DNA of 64,000 nucleotides from Paramecium sonneborni (lineage: Eukaryota > Ciliophora > Oligohymenophorea > Peniculida > Parameciidae), in NCBI GenBank assembly GCA_905182985.1, contig CAJJDN010000041.1:224059-288058 (forward strand), written 5' to 3'. Position 1 is the stretch's first letter; every line of letters starts with the position of its first letter. A model generated the notes under the pieces. The model was not told the DNA's origin and did not search any database. It was given only the letters and a program-made list of their open reading frames with translations. The position numbers were made by a program, and so were the translations under genes. Below, piece after piece: positions 26,226 through 38,400 of the stretch.

Positions 26226-26881
26226 TATACTTATATAAATCATTAGAAAATTTTCGAGAAATTATTTTTTTTCATTATTGTTGTTTTTATTAATAATCAA
26301 ATATACTTTAAATAAAATAGTTAAACCAAATATATTTTCTCCTGTTTCTATCTGGTTTAAATAAATATTGGTATTACAAAATATTCTTGATTCTAATATT
26401 AATAATATGGTCTTATTTTACGATAAATGAAAGATATTAGAAATTTAAATATCATTATCCTCCAAAATATCTACTTATTTCATGCCAAATTCCCATAAGG
26501 AAACTTAATACAAAAAGAATTTCATGTTGATACCTAATGCATGAATTTATTATAGAAATCCAATATTTTTAATAAATTATTTGGTGAAAATTTTCAGTGA
26601 TTTTAATTATTTTTTAAAGCTATTTATTTAATATATGTACATATAATAAAGAGTTGATTTAATTAAAATACCTAAACTTGTAACATAATAATGAATTAGT
26701 AGTTTAAAAATCAATTTACATGTATTATATTTTTTTATTAATACATGTAATAATATGAATAAAGTAGAGCTGAAAATCAAATTTGGAATTAAATTTTTAA
26801 TTGAAAATTTGCTTTTTGTGAAAAATAATTTATATCTGCAATTGAAAAATTAATTATAAACTTTTATAATATTAATTTTCA
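26226..26881. other. Intergenic with a 12-bp inverted repeat
   Basis: About 655 bp AT-rich. The one structure is a perfect hairpin-forming inverted repeat at 26716-26750. Confidence 0.5.
26716..26750. repeat. 12-bp perfect inverted repeat with 11-nt loop
   Basis: TTACATGTATTA at 26716-26727 is the reverse complement of TAATACATGTAA at 26739-26750. It lies between two convergent genes, so a terminator-like or chance hairpin are both possible. No run typical of a bacterial terminator is expected here. Confidence 0.6.
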
Positions 26882-28151
26882 TCATTTTAAAGGTCTTATT
26901 CTTCTGTATTTTTTATTCGTTTTTAAATCTTTCTTTATGCTGGCTTTATCAGCCATTTCTTTGTATTTTTACAAAGTTGATGATCCATGCTATTTAGCAT
27001 CTACAGTTAAAGGTTTTGAATATACTTTATTTTCCATATCTTTAAAGTTTTATCTAACTCAGGATTTAACTTATCCTTTTATTTTTTTTATCCTCAAGTA
27101 TTTTTATTTTTCTTATAATCTTTATAATTCTCTATCTTGCCTACCTACAACCTTTTAGTGTCTTTCTTTCTTCATTACATTAAATTGGTTATTATGGAGA
27201 TGGTGGAATTAATTATACGTTTTTTTAAGCTTTAACATTTTTAATTTCAATTATTTAGAATTTTATTTGAATTTTTTGATTTTTAGATAGAGTTTTATAT
27301 TTTAATCATTATATTGATCCTTTTATTCTTATTCCTAAGGTTATTGTTCTTCCTAATTGTCTTTGTTTTGGTCCTAATCTTATTTTCCTTAAGCTTAATC
27401 TTCAAATTATTAATCTATACATTCATCATCAATTTCAGGTGAAATTTACCTTTTATTGTTTATGATTTATTTGTTTAATTCTATTAGTTTTCATCTTCAT
27501 GAAATGATTTTTTTATTTCTTTGATTGTCTTAAACTAGATAATTAAATTCAACTTTTTAGATACAAAATTTTTATTGACTTAAGGAATAAATTTACATTT
27601 TTGGATCTATATCTGAAGAATTTGATTCTTTCATTTTTTTCTTTTATTTCATCTTCTTATAATCTTTTAGACATTAAATTAGTACTTTAGTGTTTTTCTT
27701 TTCTTTTCTTTCTCTTTATCCTTTTTTTCTTTTATTATTAATTAGCATATCAAAATGATATTTTTTTAGCTTTTCATGTGTTGTTTGGAACTTATTTTGG
27801 TTGTAAACGTTCTTCTGCAATTTAATTTCTTTCCATAATTTTTAAACGCTTTTCTTTTTAATAAAAACTACAGGATTAGCTTTTTATGTTCTTGTGTAAA
27901 TCTGGATTAATTATGAGTCTTTTTTTTTTTTGAATTGTTTAAAAAATTTTTTTTTCTTCAATTCCTCTAGATAATTAATTCTTTTATTTCAAATCAAATA
28001 TTAAAATTATAAAGGTTAAATTATTAAGGATCTTAAAAATTCTAAATTCTATTAAAACTGTAACTTTTTATGGAATTTTGAATCCTGTAGATACAACTAC
28101 AGCTTTCTAAATTTAATGATTTTTAATTTATGATGTTTATTTAGTTGACAT
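26882..28151 (-). CDS. Lysine-rich protein, exon structure unresolved
   Basis: ATG 28151 opens MSTKQTSQIKNHQIQKAVVV. Coding-like segments follow in several frames: FLNNSKKKKTHNQSRFTQEH, then LWKEIKLQKNVYNQNKFQTT and KEKEKKRK, an acidic D/Q/E stretch near 27340-27420, and KYKEMADKASIKKDLKTNKK at the end (TGA 26882-26884). An 18-nt and a 22-nt intron are plausible, but not all frame changes are explained. It may be a real multi-intron nuclear or nucleolar protein, or a decaying gene next to the damaged CCZ1. No family is recognised. Confidence 0.4.
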
Positions 28152-28252
28152 AATTTCTAGTTAAAGAGTTTGAATTATATTTCCTTAGTTCGAATAAAAA
28201 AATAAATATATTTGATTAATATGTAAAAATTAATAATAACTTTTTTTAAAAT

Positions 28253-29694
28253 TCATAAAAGCAAATTAGGGAATTTGTTTTCGACAATTTTATTAACTTC
28301 CTCTTCAACTTTACTTAATTATATATTTGCTGGCAATAAATATATAAGCTTTTTTCATTTACTTTAGTTCATAAAACCAAATCCTTGCTCTAATTTAATT
28401 TTTATTACATTCTAATTACATATTAACTACAACAGTTCAATTTTTCATACTAATTATAGTAGTCTAAAGTCTTCCAAGGTTAGTTTGGTAACATTTAATT
28501 AAGTTGAAATTCTATAAACCAAATTAAATCCATTAATATACACAAATTTAGTTAAATCTTGTTTTTATGTATAATCAATAATTTAATCTAACTTAAGGAC
28601 CAATCTTTCTATATTTTTGGAAAAAACGTTGAATAATTTTGATAAATTTTAAATATCTTGTAAGTAGGTCTGTAATTACATTAATTAATAATTGCTTTTC
28701 TAAATATGTGAATAAGTTCTTCTTTTATTTATGGATATAAACATTTTTAGATATAAAGTAACCCTTTGTTATATTTTTTAAATTATTAAAATTTAGATAA
28801 GCTGAATGATTTTATTCATATGGTGGAAATTTTAGGTTAATTTTACTATCCAGGTAATCCACAACCAAAATAATGTTCTTTAAAGAGAATTGCTTTATGA
28901 TGAGGTAAAGTTGAGAAAAGAAAATTTCAAGAATAAATACTAAAAATCTGTGATTAATTCTTCTTATTATCTTCCTAAAGTTAAAATTTATTATAGTTGC
29001 ATATATGTAGCAGCATCTATCTTTGCATATTTCAATGAAGAAGCTTAAAAATAAAATAAATTGAATATTAGACTTGAATTACATAAAATCCATCTCTAAG
29101 TAAATTTATCTAAATAATTTATATCATATCCAAAAAATAAGTAAAAATTTATAACAAAGTTTTCAGCTACGTTCGTATACAGATTTTTTGATAAACTATA
29201 ATGCAATTTATTGCATTCACTAAAAAAATAATCTTCTACGATTGTTTTAATTTTAGGTATTTTTTAATGAGTTAGAGTCATAAATAGAAAAAAGATCTTC
29301 CTTAATCCTATAAATTATATTTGTTTATTTGTTATTCTAAATGCATTGTTAGAAATTATAATTATTCATTCATGTTTTCATTTTCCTACTGCTCCAATAT
29401 ATTTGGAATTGGATTAAATTACGCAAAAAATTAAAAAATACCTTCTGCCATACTTGTTTAAATTCTTTTCTCTTCTATATTTGCACTTTGAGGAAAGTAA
29501 TAGATTAATTTTGCATCTTATCAATCCTAAAAGCTAAATAAATTAATTACTTATTCAGATGGTTTTGTCACTGTTGGAACAGCCAATGGATTAAAAAAGA
29601 ATAAAGCTTTTAATTAGAAATCAAAATTTAGTTGATCCTAATTAATAACAAATATAAATATTTAATTTCTCTTAATAATATTAATCTAATTCAT
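28253..29694 (-). CDS. CCZ1: CCZ1 homologue (vacuolar fusion protein), frame partly broken
   Basis: CCZ1 pairs with MON1 as the exchange factor that activates Rab7. Segments matching the family in order: LKALFFFNPLAVPTVTKP, DAKLIYYFPQSANIEEKRIQ, MAEGIFQFFAQFNPIPN, KIDAATYMQLQQIL, HHKAILFKEHYFGCGL, KEELIHIFRKAI, KFVYINGFNLVYRI and VEEEVNKIVENKF. Introns of 23 and 24 nt fit, and a 53-nt one is supported by alignment. However, a TGA lies in frame at 29521-29523 just before DAKL, and one frame change near 28940-28900 has no GT-AG solution. Either the gene is decaying (a lost duplicate is likely in Paramecium) or the assembly has errors. Confidence 0.65.
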
Positions 29695-30180
29695 ATTAAT
29701 GAGTCTACAAACTAACTATTTTATTCCAATTATAATAATATATCAGGAGTAGAAGTTTGTTAATAATAAAAATAAAGAAGAAATCTTGTTTTTGTTTCAA
29801 AATATTCAAGTTTTTATAACTGTTCTATTAATCAACATAATTTTATTTGTTTAATTTATTTGAGCAATTTTATAAAATTTAATAAAATTATTAATATGTT
29901 CTGATAATTTATTTGAGTTATTTTATAAAATTGAAAACAAATTAATATGTTTATGAATTGTAGAGTCTACAATTAAAATTATAAATGTCGAATATATTAT
30001 TTCAGATCTAAGAAATTAATAAATAGCTCTGCTAAACAAGTTTAATATTTTTTCAATTTTATAAAGTTTATAATTGTTTCCATTATAAATAATTAATTAA
30101 GTTCTATATTATTATCTCTTCAACACTATGATGTAAAGAATGTAACTATTAAATATTATTATTATTAAATTTCTAAAATT
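29695..30180. other. Intergenic with an imperfect direct repeat
   Basis: About 485 bp between divergent genes. Two imperfect copies of a 47-49 bp unit (TAATTTATTTGAG...TTATAAAAT...TTAATATGTT) lie at 29852-29900 and 29905-29951. Confidence 0.55.
29852..29951 (+). repeat. Imperfect tandem repeat, about 48 bp x 2
   Basis: The copies share TAATTTATTTGAG, TTTTATAAAATT and ATTAATATGTT blocks, with small differences between them. They lie about 230 bp upstream of the STPG2-like gene. Confidence 0.6.
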
Positions 30181-31259
30181 ATGAGAAGAGTATAATCTGC
30201 TGCACCTAATCTTGGTAAAACTTAACTAAATTTCTAGAGTTTACTATGGATGACATGTTTAAAATTGCTACCAAACAGACTTCTACTTTTGGAATAGAAG
30301 GATATGAAATAGCAAAAAAATATGCAGACCCTCTTAAACAAATGGAAGATCGCAAATTTGCTAAACAAAAGAAAGGTATAATTAGTCTTAAATAAAAATA
30401 AAGGTTAAAAAAATTTAGGATACGTTACAAGAAGAGGCCATTATTTAGAAGATCAGAAACGTATTTATGAAAAACTTCCTGCTCCAAATAAATATGATAT
30501 TGTGAAACCTTGGGGGATTCCTCTTGAAATTGTTAGATCTAAGTCTGCTCCACCAAAACGGTCAGTTTCTTTTATTTATTTTAATTTTTAGATCTACATT
30601 TATTGATTAAATCTTTAAAGAAGCTAAATTAAGAGCTGTTCCAGGTTCAGGAAAATATAATATTATCCAACCCTTAGAAGATGTTTTAAAATAAGTTGAA
30701 GAATAAAAGAAAAAAAAAATAGAGTTAATATTATATTAATATTTTTAGAGCCTTTGAAAGACCTACTTATCTTAATGAAATTTAACATTTAGCAATCATT
30801 AATCCAGGACCAGGAAATTACAATCCTAGAGTTTATTTCATCATTAATTTAGCCTATTTCAAAAAAATTAAAAAAAAATGAAACTAAACCAGCTGATTTT
30901 ATAACAAAAGATAAAGAACTTGCTAAAAAAAGAGGAAAATCAGCTTTACCTGATATTGGTACTTATAATCCTGAACCATTAAATTTTACTACTTTTAATA
31001 AATTATAGGCTCAAACTAAAAGAAAAGACAAAATTGATAGAAATGTAATTATTCTTTCTATTTTATATAGACTTTTGGAAAGGATATCAGATTTAAAGAT
31101 CCTAAGAAAAGTAAATCTAAATAAATTTTATTACCTGGACCTGGACAATATCCTATGATTGTTTAATGGGCTGGAAAAGAATAGGATAAAAATAAAGCTA
31201 AATAAAAAACTTATATGCAAGCTATCACAAAAGGATGTGAACGTTCCATTTATTATTGA
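30181..31259 (+). CDS. SHIPPO-repeat protein, STPG2-like (axonemal)
   Basis: 307 aa; introns at 30215-30237, 30376-30403, 30561-30591, 30724-30748, 30831-30852 and 31045-31070 leave an exact codon count. Four or more SHIPPO (PGPGxY) type repeats: VPGSGKYNII, NPGPGNYNPR, LPDIGTYNPEP and LPGPGQYPM. The N-terminal region contains KLPAPNKYDIVKPWGIPLE, like the opening repeat of STPG2. Such proteins line sperm-tail and ciliary microtubules. The exact STPG number is less sure than the family. It is followed within 58 bp by the next gene on the same strand. Confidence 0.85.
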
Positions 31260-31317
31260 ATAGAATGAAAATATTGATCTTACAATTTTTGATCATATAT
31301 TTATAAAAAAATAATCA

Positions 31318-32267
31318 ATGAAATCTTAAATTGAATAATGTGAATTATTGTTAGAATAATAACAATATTAAGAATTATCAAATGAAATTAATAAGATGAT
31401 TGAAGATGAAAAAGAATAAGAGTAGGACATTTAATAAAAACTAGAATATTTACAAGAATAAGAAAATTAATTAGAGCAATTAAAAAAAGAGGAAGTAAAT
31501 TTATATTCATCTAAAGGAAACATTAAATTAATACTACTCTGAATAATATACTCATTTAGAATAAGAAAAATAATTATTATAGCAAATAGAAAATGAAATA
31601 CAAATTTAAAAATAAAGAGAAATTTAGTTATAGATTGAATAAAAATTAGCATCTTTGAATAAGAACAAATGTATTTATATTATTATATCCTGATATGAAA
31701 ATCAAAAAGAGAATTTTATGATGCTTTTTTAGTAATGCCATGAATATCATTAATAAAATCAAATTATTGCTCAAGAGATTGAAAGTTTAAAGGATGAAAA
31801 TGATGATTTAAATAAAGGTATCCAAATTTATATTTAATTTAGAATGTTAACATCTTGAAGGTTAATCAGAATAATAAATTAGATATATTAATTGTTTAAA
31901 ATAGTTAAATTAAAAATCAGAGGATGTGTAACACAAATTACAGGATTATTAGGAAGAATTGAAATAGTTATTACATAAGGGTAAATAAGATCCAGGACCT
32001 AAATTTGATCCAATTTAATATATTAAAAGTGTTACTCATGCATAACAAATAGTAGATATCCCTTAAGAATTTTGTGAAGTCGAATAAAGTATTTATTTAT
32101 AATACTCATTAATAGATTTATCTTTTATACAAGAAATTACCTAAATTCCTTAAATTTAATAGATTAAAAAGCAAGAAAACCAAGGCCTTTAATTTAATTA
32201 TAAATATTTAGCAGCAATCACAGTAACTATATTATTAGGAGTTATTATTAAAAAAAAATTACTATGA
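31318..32267 (+). CDS. Tail-anchored coiled-coil protein
   Basis: 287 aa; introns 31495-31516 (22 nt), 31671-31709 (39 nt) and 31818-31842 (25 nt) give an exact codon count. Most of the protein is one Q/E/K/L coiled coil, about residues 1-165. A Pro-containing linker (DPGPKFDPIQYIKSVTHAQQ) follows. The last about 22 residues are a single hydrophobic segment with a Lys tail (YLAAITVTILLGVIIKKKLL), the pattern of a tail anchor for ER, mitochondria or vesicles. A golgin- or tether-like role is possible, but no family is recognised. Confidence 0.7.
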
Positions 32268-32599
32268 TGATCTATTTCAAATATATTTATGCAACAATTT
32301 TGTTTTGATAAATAATTAAAATAGAAAAGAATTATTTTTCATTCCTTTATTTTATTTATAAATAATCTTTACTTTACTTCTTTTGAATATTGAAATCAAA
32401 TTTCTATTAAATGAAGTGATGTTCATAATTGCCTTTTTAATTAAATAAATATTGTAAGTTTTATAATATCCTATAAATTCTCTTTAGTAAAATGGTAATT
32501 TTAATTTGAAAATTAGATGTAAATCATGTGATTTGTTGATGAAGCCTGATTTTAATTCTACGACAAATTGAATGATTGTGAATGTGCATAATAAATAAA
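32268..32599. other. Intergenic, nothing recognised
   Basis: About 330 bp between convergent genes. The minus-strand frame continues past the TGA at 32600 for about 75 codons (HSQSFNLSQNQNQASSTNH), but I see no support for readthrough. Confidence 0.4.
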
Positions 32600-33053
32600 T
32601 CATGATGATGTATAGTTTCCTACTTAATGTTCGAGTTCTGCTACTTTTTAGGTTGCTGCTAGAATTAATTACTAAATTTAGCTTTTTTCTTTTTTTAATT
32701 CAGTGATTTAACTTTACAATTTAGAATTCTCATCTTTTTATGTATTTATTGCCTATATCATAATTATATGATACTTATCTCATATCTCTTAGCATAGCAT
32801 CAAGAGTGGGCTATGTTGTATTCTTAATTTCTTCATTATTATTTGTTATTCTCTATTTCATCAAATGTAACTCCTATTTTAATTGATCAATCTCGTGTTT
32901 ATAGCTTTATAACAATTCATTAGACAGGTCTGTAATATTCTAAAAATTTAAGAATCTAATTACATTAACTAATAGCAAATGATTTTTAGCATTTGTAGCT
33001 GATTCTTAATCTAATTTGGAGCTGTGTGCTTATTATTATTAAATTTCTGACAT
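32600..33053 (-). CDS. Small coiled-coil protein
   Basis: 143 aa with one 22-nt intron (32753-32774); codons count exactly. Composition and heptads (LLQSYKHEIDQLKQELHLMK; KLQSQITELKKEKSQIQQLI) predict a two-part coiled coil over most of its length. The N-terminus is Gln/Ser-rich. No other motif is seen. It begins about 130 bp downstream of the next gene on the same strand. Function unknown. Confidence 0.65.
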
Positions 33054-33184
33054 TTATTTTTATTATATTAATTTTAATCAAAAAAAAATATTTCTTTTCT
33101 CATTTATAAAATTTATGAAAAGAAATATAAAGAAAATTAAATATTTTCGCTATTTATAAAATTTTATTATTATTTATAATTCAT

Positions 33185-33730
33185 TCAATTTGATTGAACA
33201 GAACTACATTTCTTTTTATTCTTAATTTCTTTATTTATTTATATCTTACTCTTATTCTTAGACTATTCACTTTAGCTGACATTGTTCTTTTATTTCATTA
33301 GTTTTCTTTTCAATTAATTTTATCGATATTTCAATTAATATCTATGTTTATTATAAACTTAAGATGTTTCAAAAGTTTTATTACAATGATCACATGTAAA
33401 TTAAACTTTTTACTTTTGTTACTTTAAAATTTTTTTTTCAATTATTTTTGGACTTTTTTTCGTTTTTTTTTCCTCTTCATTAATTCTATTATCATTTTCT
33501 TAAACTACAATAGCACCTACGTTTTTCTTTTTTTATTTATTCTTTTATTTTAAAGTTTATTTTTATGAATTTTTCTATAGTTATTATGTATCTTCACTTT
33601 CAATCTATCCATTTTATATCTAATTAGTTGATTATTTTTGAAGGATTTCTAATTTTTCAGACATTGCTGCACATTTTTCATACAACATTGCTACAGTTTC
33701 AAAATGTTATGTTAATGGAATGAATTTCAT
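33185..33730 (-). CDS. Small basic protein with a C2H2-like motif
   Basis: 181 aa, single exon. It opens with MKFIPLTQHFETVAMLYEKC, then a Lys/Gln-rich middle, then FTCDHCNKTFETSQVYNKHR (C-x2-C-x12-H). No second zinc-binding His follows at the usual spacing, so the finger is incomplete or uses another ligand. The basic flanks suit a nucleic-acid binder. If an undetected intron lies after VYNKHR the C-terminus would change. Family not recognised. Confidence 0.6.
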
Positions 33731-33948
33731 ATTTTTATTTTTATTTTTTTTGATCTTTTTATAGCTTGATTTATATGAAATTTTTCCTTATAATTTTGTT
33801 CACATAATAAATCCTTAATTTATTTTACTTTTTATGATTTTATTATAAACAGAAAATTAAAAGAATTTTTTTGAAATTAATAAAAAAGTATAAAATTTCT
33901 AAACTTAAAAAAATTATTTAAAGATTTCATTTACTGAAAAAAAACTGA

Positions 33949-34700
33949 TAAGTCTTAGCAATATCAATTTCCATACTTCCTTACTGTATTTTTAGATAAA
34001 ATTATCTGTCTCAATATCAACCTTAGAGATTCAAATAATTCTTTTGGAGATAATTTATTGATTAAGAATAATTATAATGATTTTTAATCTTCGATAAAAG
34101 GATATGAGATTAATGTAAAATTTATATTGATTTTAAATTTATTCAATAAAAATATCTAACAATCATTATGATCTGATAAGAAAGAAATCTATTTACAAAA
34201 TAATTTAATTATATAATTATTAATATTTTAGAAGAGTGGAAAATTTTTTATTCTGACATAGGTTAGAGAATTTAAAGAAAAGAATGTTTTTTAAATAGAA
34301 TTCATAGAAATTAAAGTTAAAAATTAAATTGAAATTATTTATAAAATAAATGATTTAAATTTAGGAAATAATAATGAATTTTCATTATAAATAACCCATA
34401 TAAGAATGATACTAGAGTTTGAGAATATGTTCTTGTAACGAATATTATAAAAAACCTACTTGCTTTTGTTAAATTTGTGCAATAGGCTAAAAATAAAAGA
34501 TGTTTTTGGAAGAAATATTTACAGAATTTATCAACACCACTATAATAATATTTTATATTATAAAGGACATATTTTATAATATTAATAGTTATTCTAAAGA
34601 TATCATTTAATTTATGTTATGTATGTATAATTCAGGTTATTAAGAAATAGTATTACTTTGAATTATTGGAAATATAATAATAAAAAATAAACATAATTGT
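33949..34700 (+). other. Long ORF pair of uncertain reality
   Basis: One reading frame is open from 33949 to 34168, is closed by TGA at 34169-34171, and is open again in the same frame until it overlaps eS8. The second part reads like protein in places (EKNVFQIEFIEIKVKNQIEI, NDLNLGNNNEFSLQITHIRM). I found no intron that removes the TGA and no clear start codon. It may be a decayed gene or chance. Confidence 0.25.
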
Positions 34701-34739
34701 GTGGTTATTTGAAATTAAATAAATCTTTTTTTATTATTA

Positions 34740-35393
34740 ATGGGTATTTCAAGAGATAGTAGACATAAGAGAAGACTAACAGGTGGACGTATGCCAATTC
34801 ATAAGAAGAAGAGAGCTTTTGAGAAAGGAAGATAAGCAGCTATGACAAAATTGGTATCAGGTGAAAAGAGAGTCAGAAGATTAAGAGTAAGAGGAGGAAA
34901 TTTTAAATTCAGAGCACTTAGATTATCAGATGGCAATTTTTCTTGGGGAAGTGAAGGTATTGCAAAAAAAGCAAAGATTGTTGAAGTTGTTTATCATCCA
35001 TCAAATAATGAATTAGTAAGAACAAAAACACTTACAAGAGGAGTCATAGTTTAAGTTGATGCAACTCCATTTAAATAATATTATTTGAAAAAATACAACG
35101 TTGATTTAGGTGCCAAAAAAACATAAAAAAAAGTATAAAGATTATATTAAATAAAATTTAAGGATTAAGCAGCTTAACCAGAAGTCAAAAAATCAAGATC
35201 ATTATTAAAGAAATTAGAAACAAGAATGAAGGAAAGAGTTATTGATAATTTAGTTGCAGAATAATTCTAAAATTAAAGACTTTTAGTAAGAGTTACATCT
35301 AGACCAGGATAATCAGGTAGAGCTGATGGATACATTCTAGAAGGAAAGGAATTAGAATTCTACATTAAAAAAGTTGAATAAAAGAAAAAATGA
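34740..35393 (+). CDS. RPS8: 40S ribosomal protein eS8
   Basis: 217 aa in one exon. A structural protein of the small ribosomal subunit. Signature sequence throughout: [72 protein letters not shown], and the C-terminal [20 protein letters not shown] and FYIKK. Internal TAA and TAG codons fall where other eukaryotes have Gln or variable residues, direct evidence for the reassigned code. It converges on the polycystin gene with 47 bp between stops. Confidence 0.98.
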
Positions 35394-35440
35394 GTTTTTA
35401 ATATCATTATAGTACATTAGCATGTAAAAATAATAATAAT

Positions 35441-38400
35441 TCATTTATTAAAATCCATCATCTTTTATTTAGCTTCTTCTTTTGTATTATGTACTTATTG
35501 TGTCATTAAAGAAATAAATATAGGAACCATAATCATAGTTAGTACCATTACAATTACATATTATATCTAATTTATAAAAATAAATACATATCTTGTATCA
35601 AATGAATAACTAATATCCTTCACATAATTGTTAAATAAATTCTATTCTGCTATATCATTATGCATTCCATACTTAAGAGTACATCTTAATAAGCCAAGAA
35701 ATGAATAAAAGAAATTATCATGGGTTACTAATTTACCTTATATTGTGATGCACCAAGACATTGCACAAATACTAATAATAAATATTAACACCAAAAGTAA
35801 AAACCATGATTCTTTATTAAACTAAATAATTTTTATACTATTTTACCCTTATAATAACTAATCCATAACATTTAAGATAAGGACTCCAATTTCCTAAAAA
35901 TCTATTAACAGCTATCATTAAGAACAACATTTGAATTCCATCATAAATTCTAACTGTGTAAAGTGGGGTTATTAACATTGATATATCTTAATATAAATCT
36001 GATCCAACTTCAATTTTATCTAACTCATCTTAATATGATTTCGAAATTGTACTTCTAATTAATATACTTACATTGCTTAACATATCTAAATTATATAATT
36101 ACTCTTACAAATTATATCGAATATTAATGGGATTTTTATTGTTACATATAAAACTTTTAAGTTTAAGATAAAAAAATCACTTACAATTAATTTTTTTTAT
36201 TGAAATTCTCTTTCCTCTTATGGTGCCAAATCTCTTTTTTTAGATTACATTTTTTTTCTTCTGTTTAATAATTCAATGTACTATAAATATATAAGAATTA
36301 AGCTATTTTCAGTACCTATAAAATAAAATCCAAAAAAATCTTAAAATAATTATGAATTCTTATACCAAAAAATGATGGAATAAGTAAAAGAATAGCTACA
36401 TAAAACATAATGCTATGAGCAAGAATTTCTTAATCTGTTTTAGCATTTAAATCAAAGGCTTATGTTTACATAGAATTATAATTAAGTTATTCCTAAATTT
36501 AAACTTTATTTTACATCATTAAATAAATACAAAGTTGAGATAGTCGCTTATATCAACCTTTAACTTGGGCTATTAAAATAATTTAAAATGAATTAAGATT
36601 ATTTAATATTATACCTTAACCAATTTTATGATTCCATTTCTTAAAGACTATTAGTTAAACTTTCTTAATTTGTGAGATTCAATTACCAAACATATCCTCC
36701 AAAATAATTATCATATTTAGATGGATCAAATTAACTTTAAGGAAAATCTCCTTCTAAATCTTCAATAAATAATTAATCAAAATTTAGGCAGCTTTAATTT
36801 TTGTTTAAAAAAATGTCTTTTTAATTTTAATTCAATATATGGCATTCTTCTAAATCTTCTTCTTAAACTAATTTCTAGATTAGTAATGCTGATTTTAATG
36901 GATAATTGGAAAAGATATGTGTATCATTTACTTCTCCTAAAGTTTGATTAATAAGTGCTGCTATATCAAATACTGGTTTAGAATAAGATCTCTAAATAGG
37001 ATAAGAATTTTGAAATGAAGCTAATATTTAGGTATTAGTAACAAATTTGATTTAATTGATTTCTGTGAGTATAAACAAAAACAATAATAGTATAAAAAGA
37101 CAAGATTCAAAAAAATATTTCACTTTATTTAAATACCCTAGATACAAGGACCAATTGATTTTATTTTCTAATCTTCTAGTTTATCTATAACCTTTTGTTA
37201 ATCCTTCAGGATAAGCTTCTGTAAATAAAATTTCATCGTTTATTGATGTATTTATTTTATCTTCCTTTTACTTTTTTTATTTAATAATTTGCACTCCAAC
37301 AATAGGTTCATAATTTTTGAGAAGTTCATAAATTGGTGGGTATAATTCATTTAATACATTCATGTCAAATTATAATAAATTACCCATTTAATCTGTATAA
37401 AATATTTCATTATCCTCTGCCATAAAACAAGATTTGACAATTTACTTTAATTCTTTAAAAGTCTTAATTGTACCAGGTACTTTGACTTAAACAGCATTAG
37501 ATTAATTTTTTAATGTAATATAATATCCATTATCCTGTTATTCATCTTCAGCTTTTGCAATTTCTTCATCTTATTTTAAATTTAGAGTTAAATTTCGATT
37601 TTAATACTAAGTTTATCTTTTTGCTATTTCTTATTCCTAGACCATTTCTAATATTTCTTTTTTGCTAACATTTAAAAGAAATAATTTTAGCGTTTATGTG
37701 ACTTCGTGTTCTAATTTTGCATCTATGCCCTAGGTTTCTTATGAAACAGAGCCTGCTGTTTTATCCTGATGTTATTTCTGATGCTGTTCAAGTTATTTTA
37801 ATAAGGCATCATATTCCTATTTAAAATTGAAGAAATACCTTTTCTGCTTTACCAATCTCATCAAAATACAAATCATTAAGCTTTTCTTCTTCTGCATATT
37901 CTTGTTATAGTTTTTTAAGATCATTTAGCAATTAATCTCTTTAAGTTTTGAATGGCCTTAATTTCTTGGTATTATATGAGATGCTTGTCATTATCACTTA
38001 AATTTTAATAAACAATCAGCAAAATAATCAATTTAATTTTCTGGATTCTTTTCCGCAACTTCATTCAATGCTTTTTCTATTGCAGCTGATAATTTTGAAT
38101 CCTCTAAGTATTTCAAAGTATTTATATATTATCTTTCTTTTATATCCTAAATCCATTTTTTTAACTCAGTTTATTATGCATCTACATTAACAGTCTAAAA
38201 ATCATAACTATTATCTTATGACTACCTTTATTATTTTTATGATTAGAAAGAATTATTATTATTTGATTTATCTAATTATCTTTCTGATCCTAATTCACTT
38301 TTATTTTGCTTTGCAGGTGGTTTTTATTTACCAACAAAATCAAATTATAATTCAAGGGATCCCATATCATTTTAATTTTTGTATAATGGTACCTAAACTA

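Noticed and set aside
26937..27158. Plus-strand hydrophobic ORF
   Set aside because: It is antisense to a minus-strand lysine-rich coding region; Lys-rich codons read backwards give Phe/Leu/Ser-rich frames.
28355..29281. A separate 300-codon minus-strand gene in one frame
   Set aside because: The frame is open but conserved CCZ1 segments alternate between it and another frame, so the open frame is partly chance.
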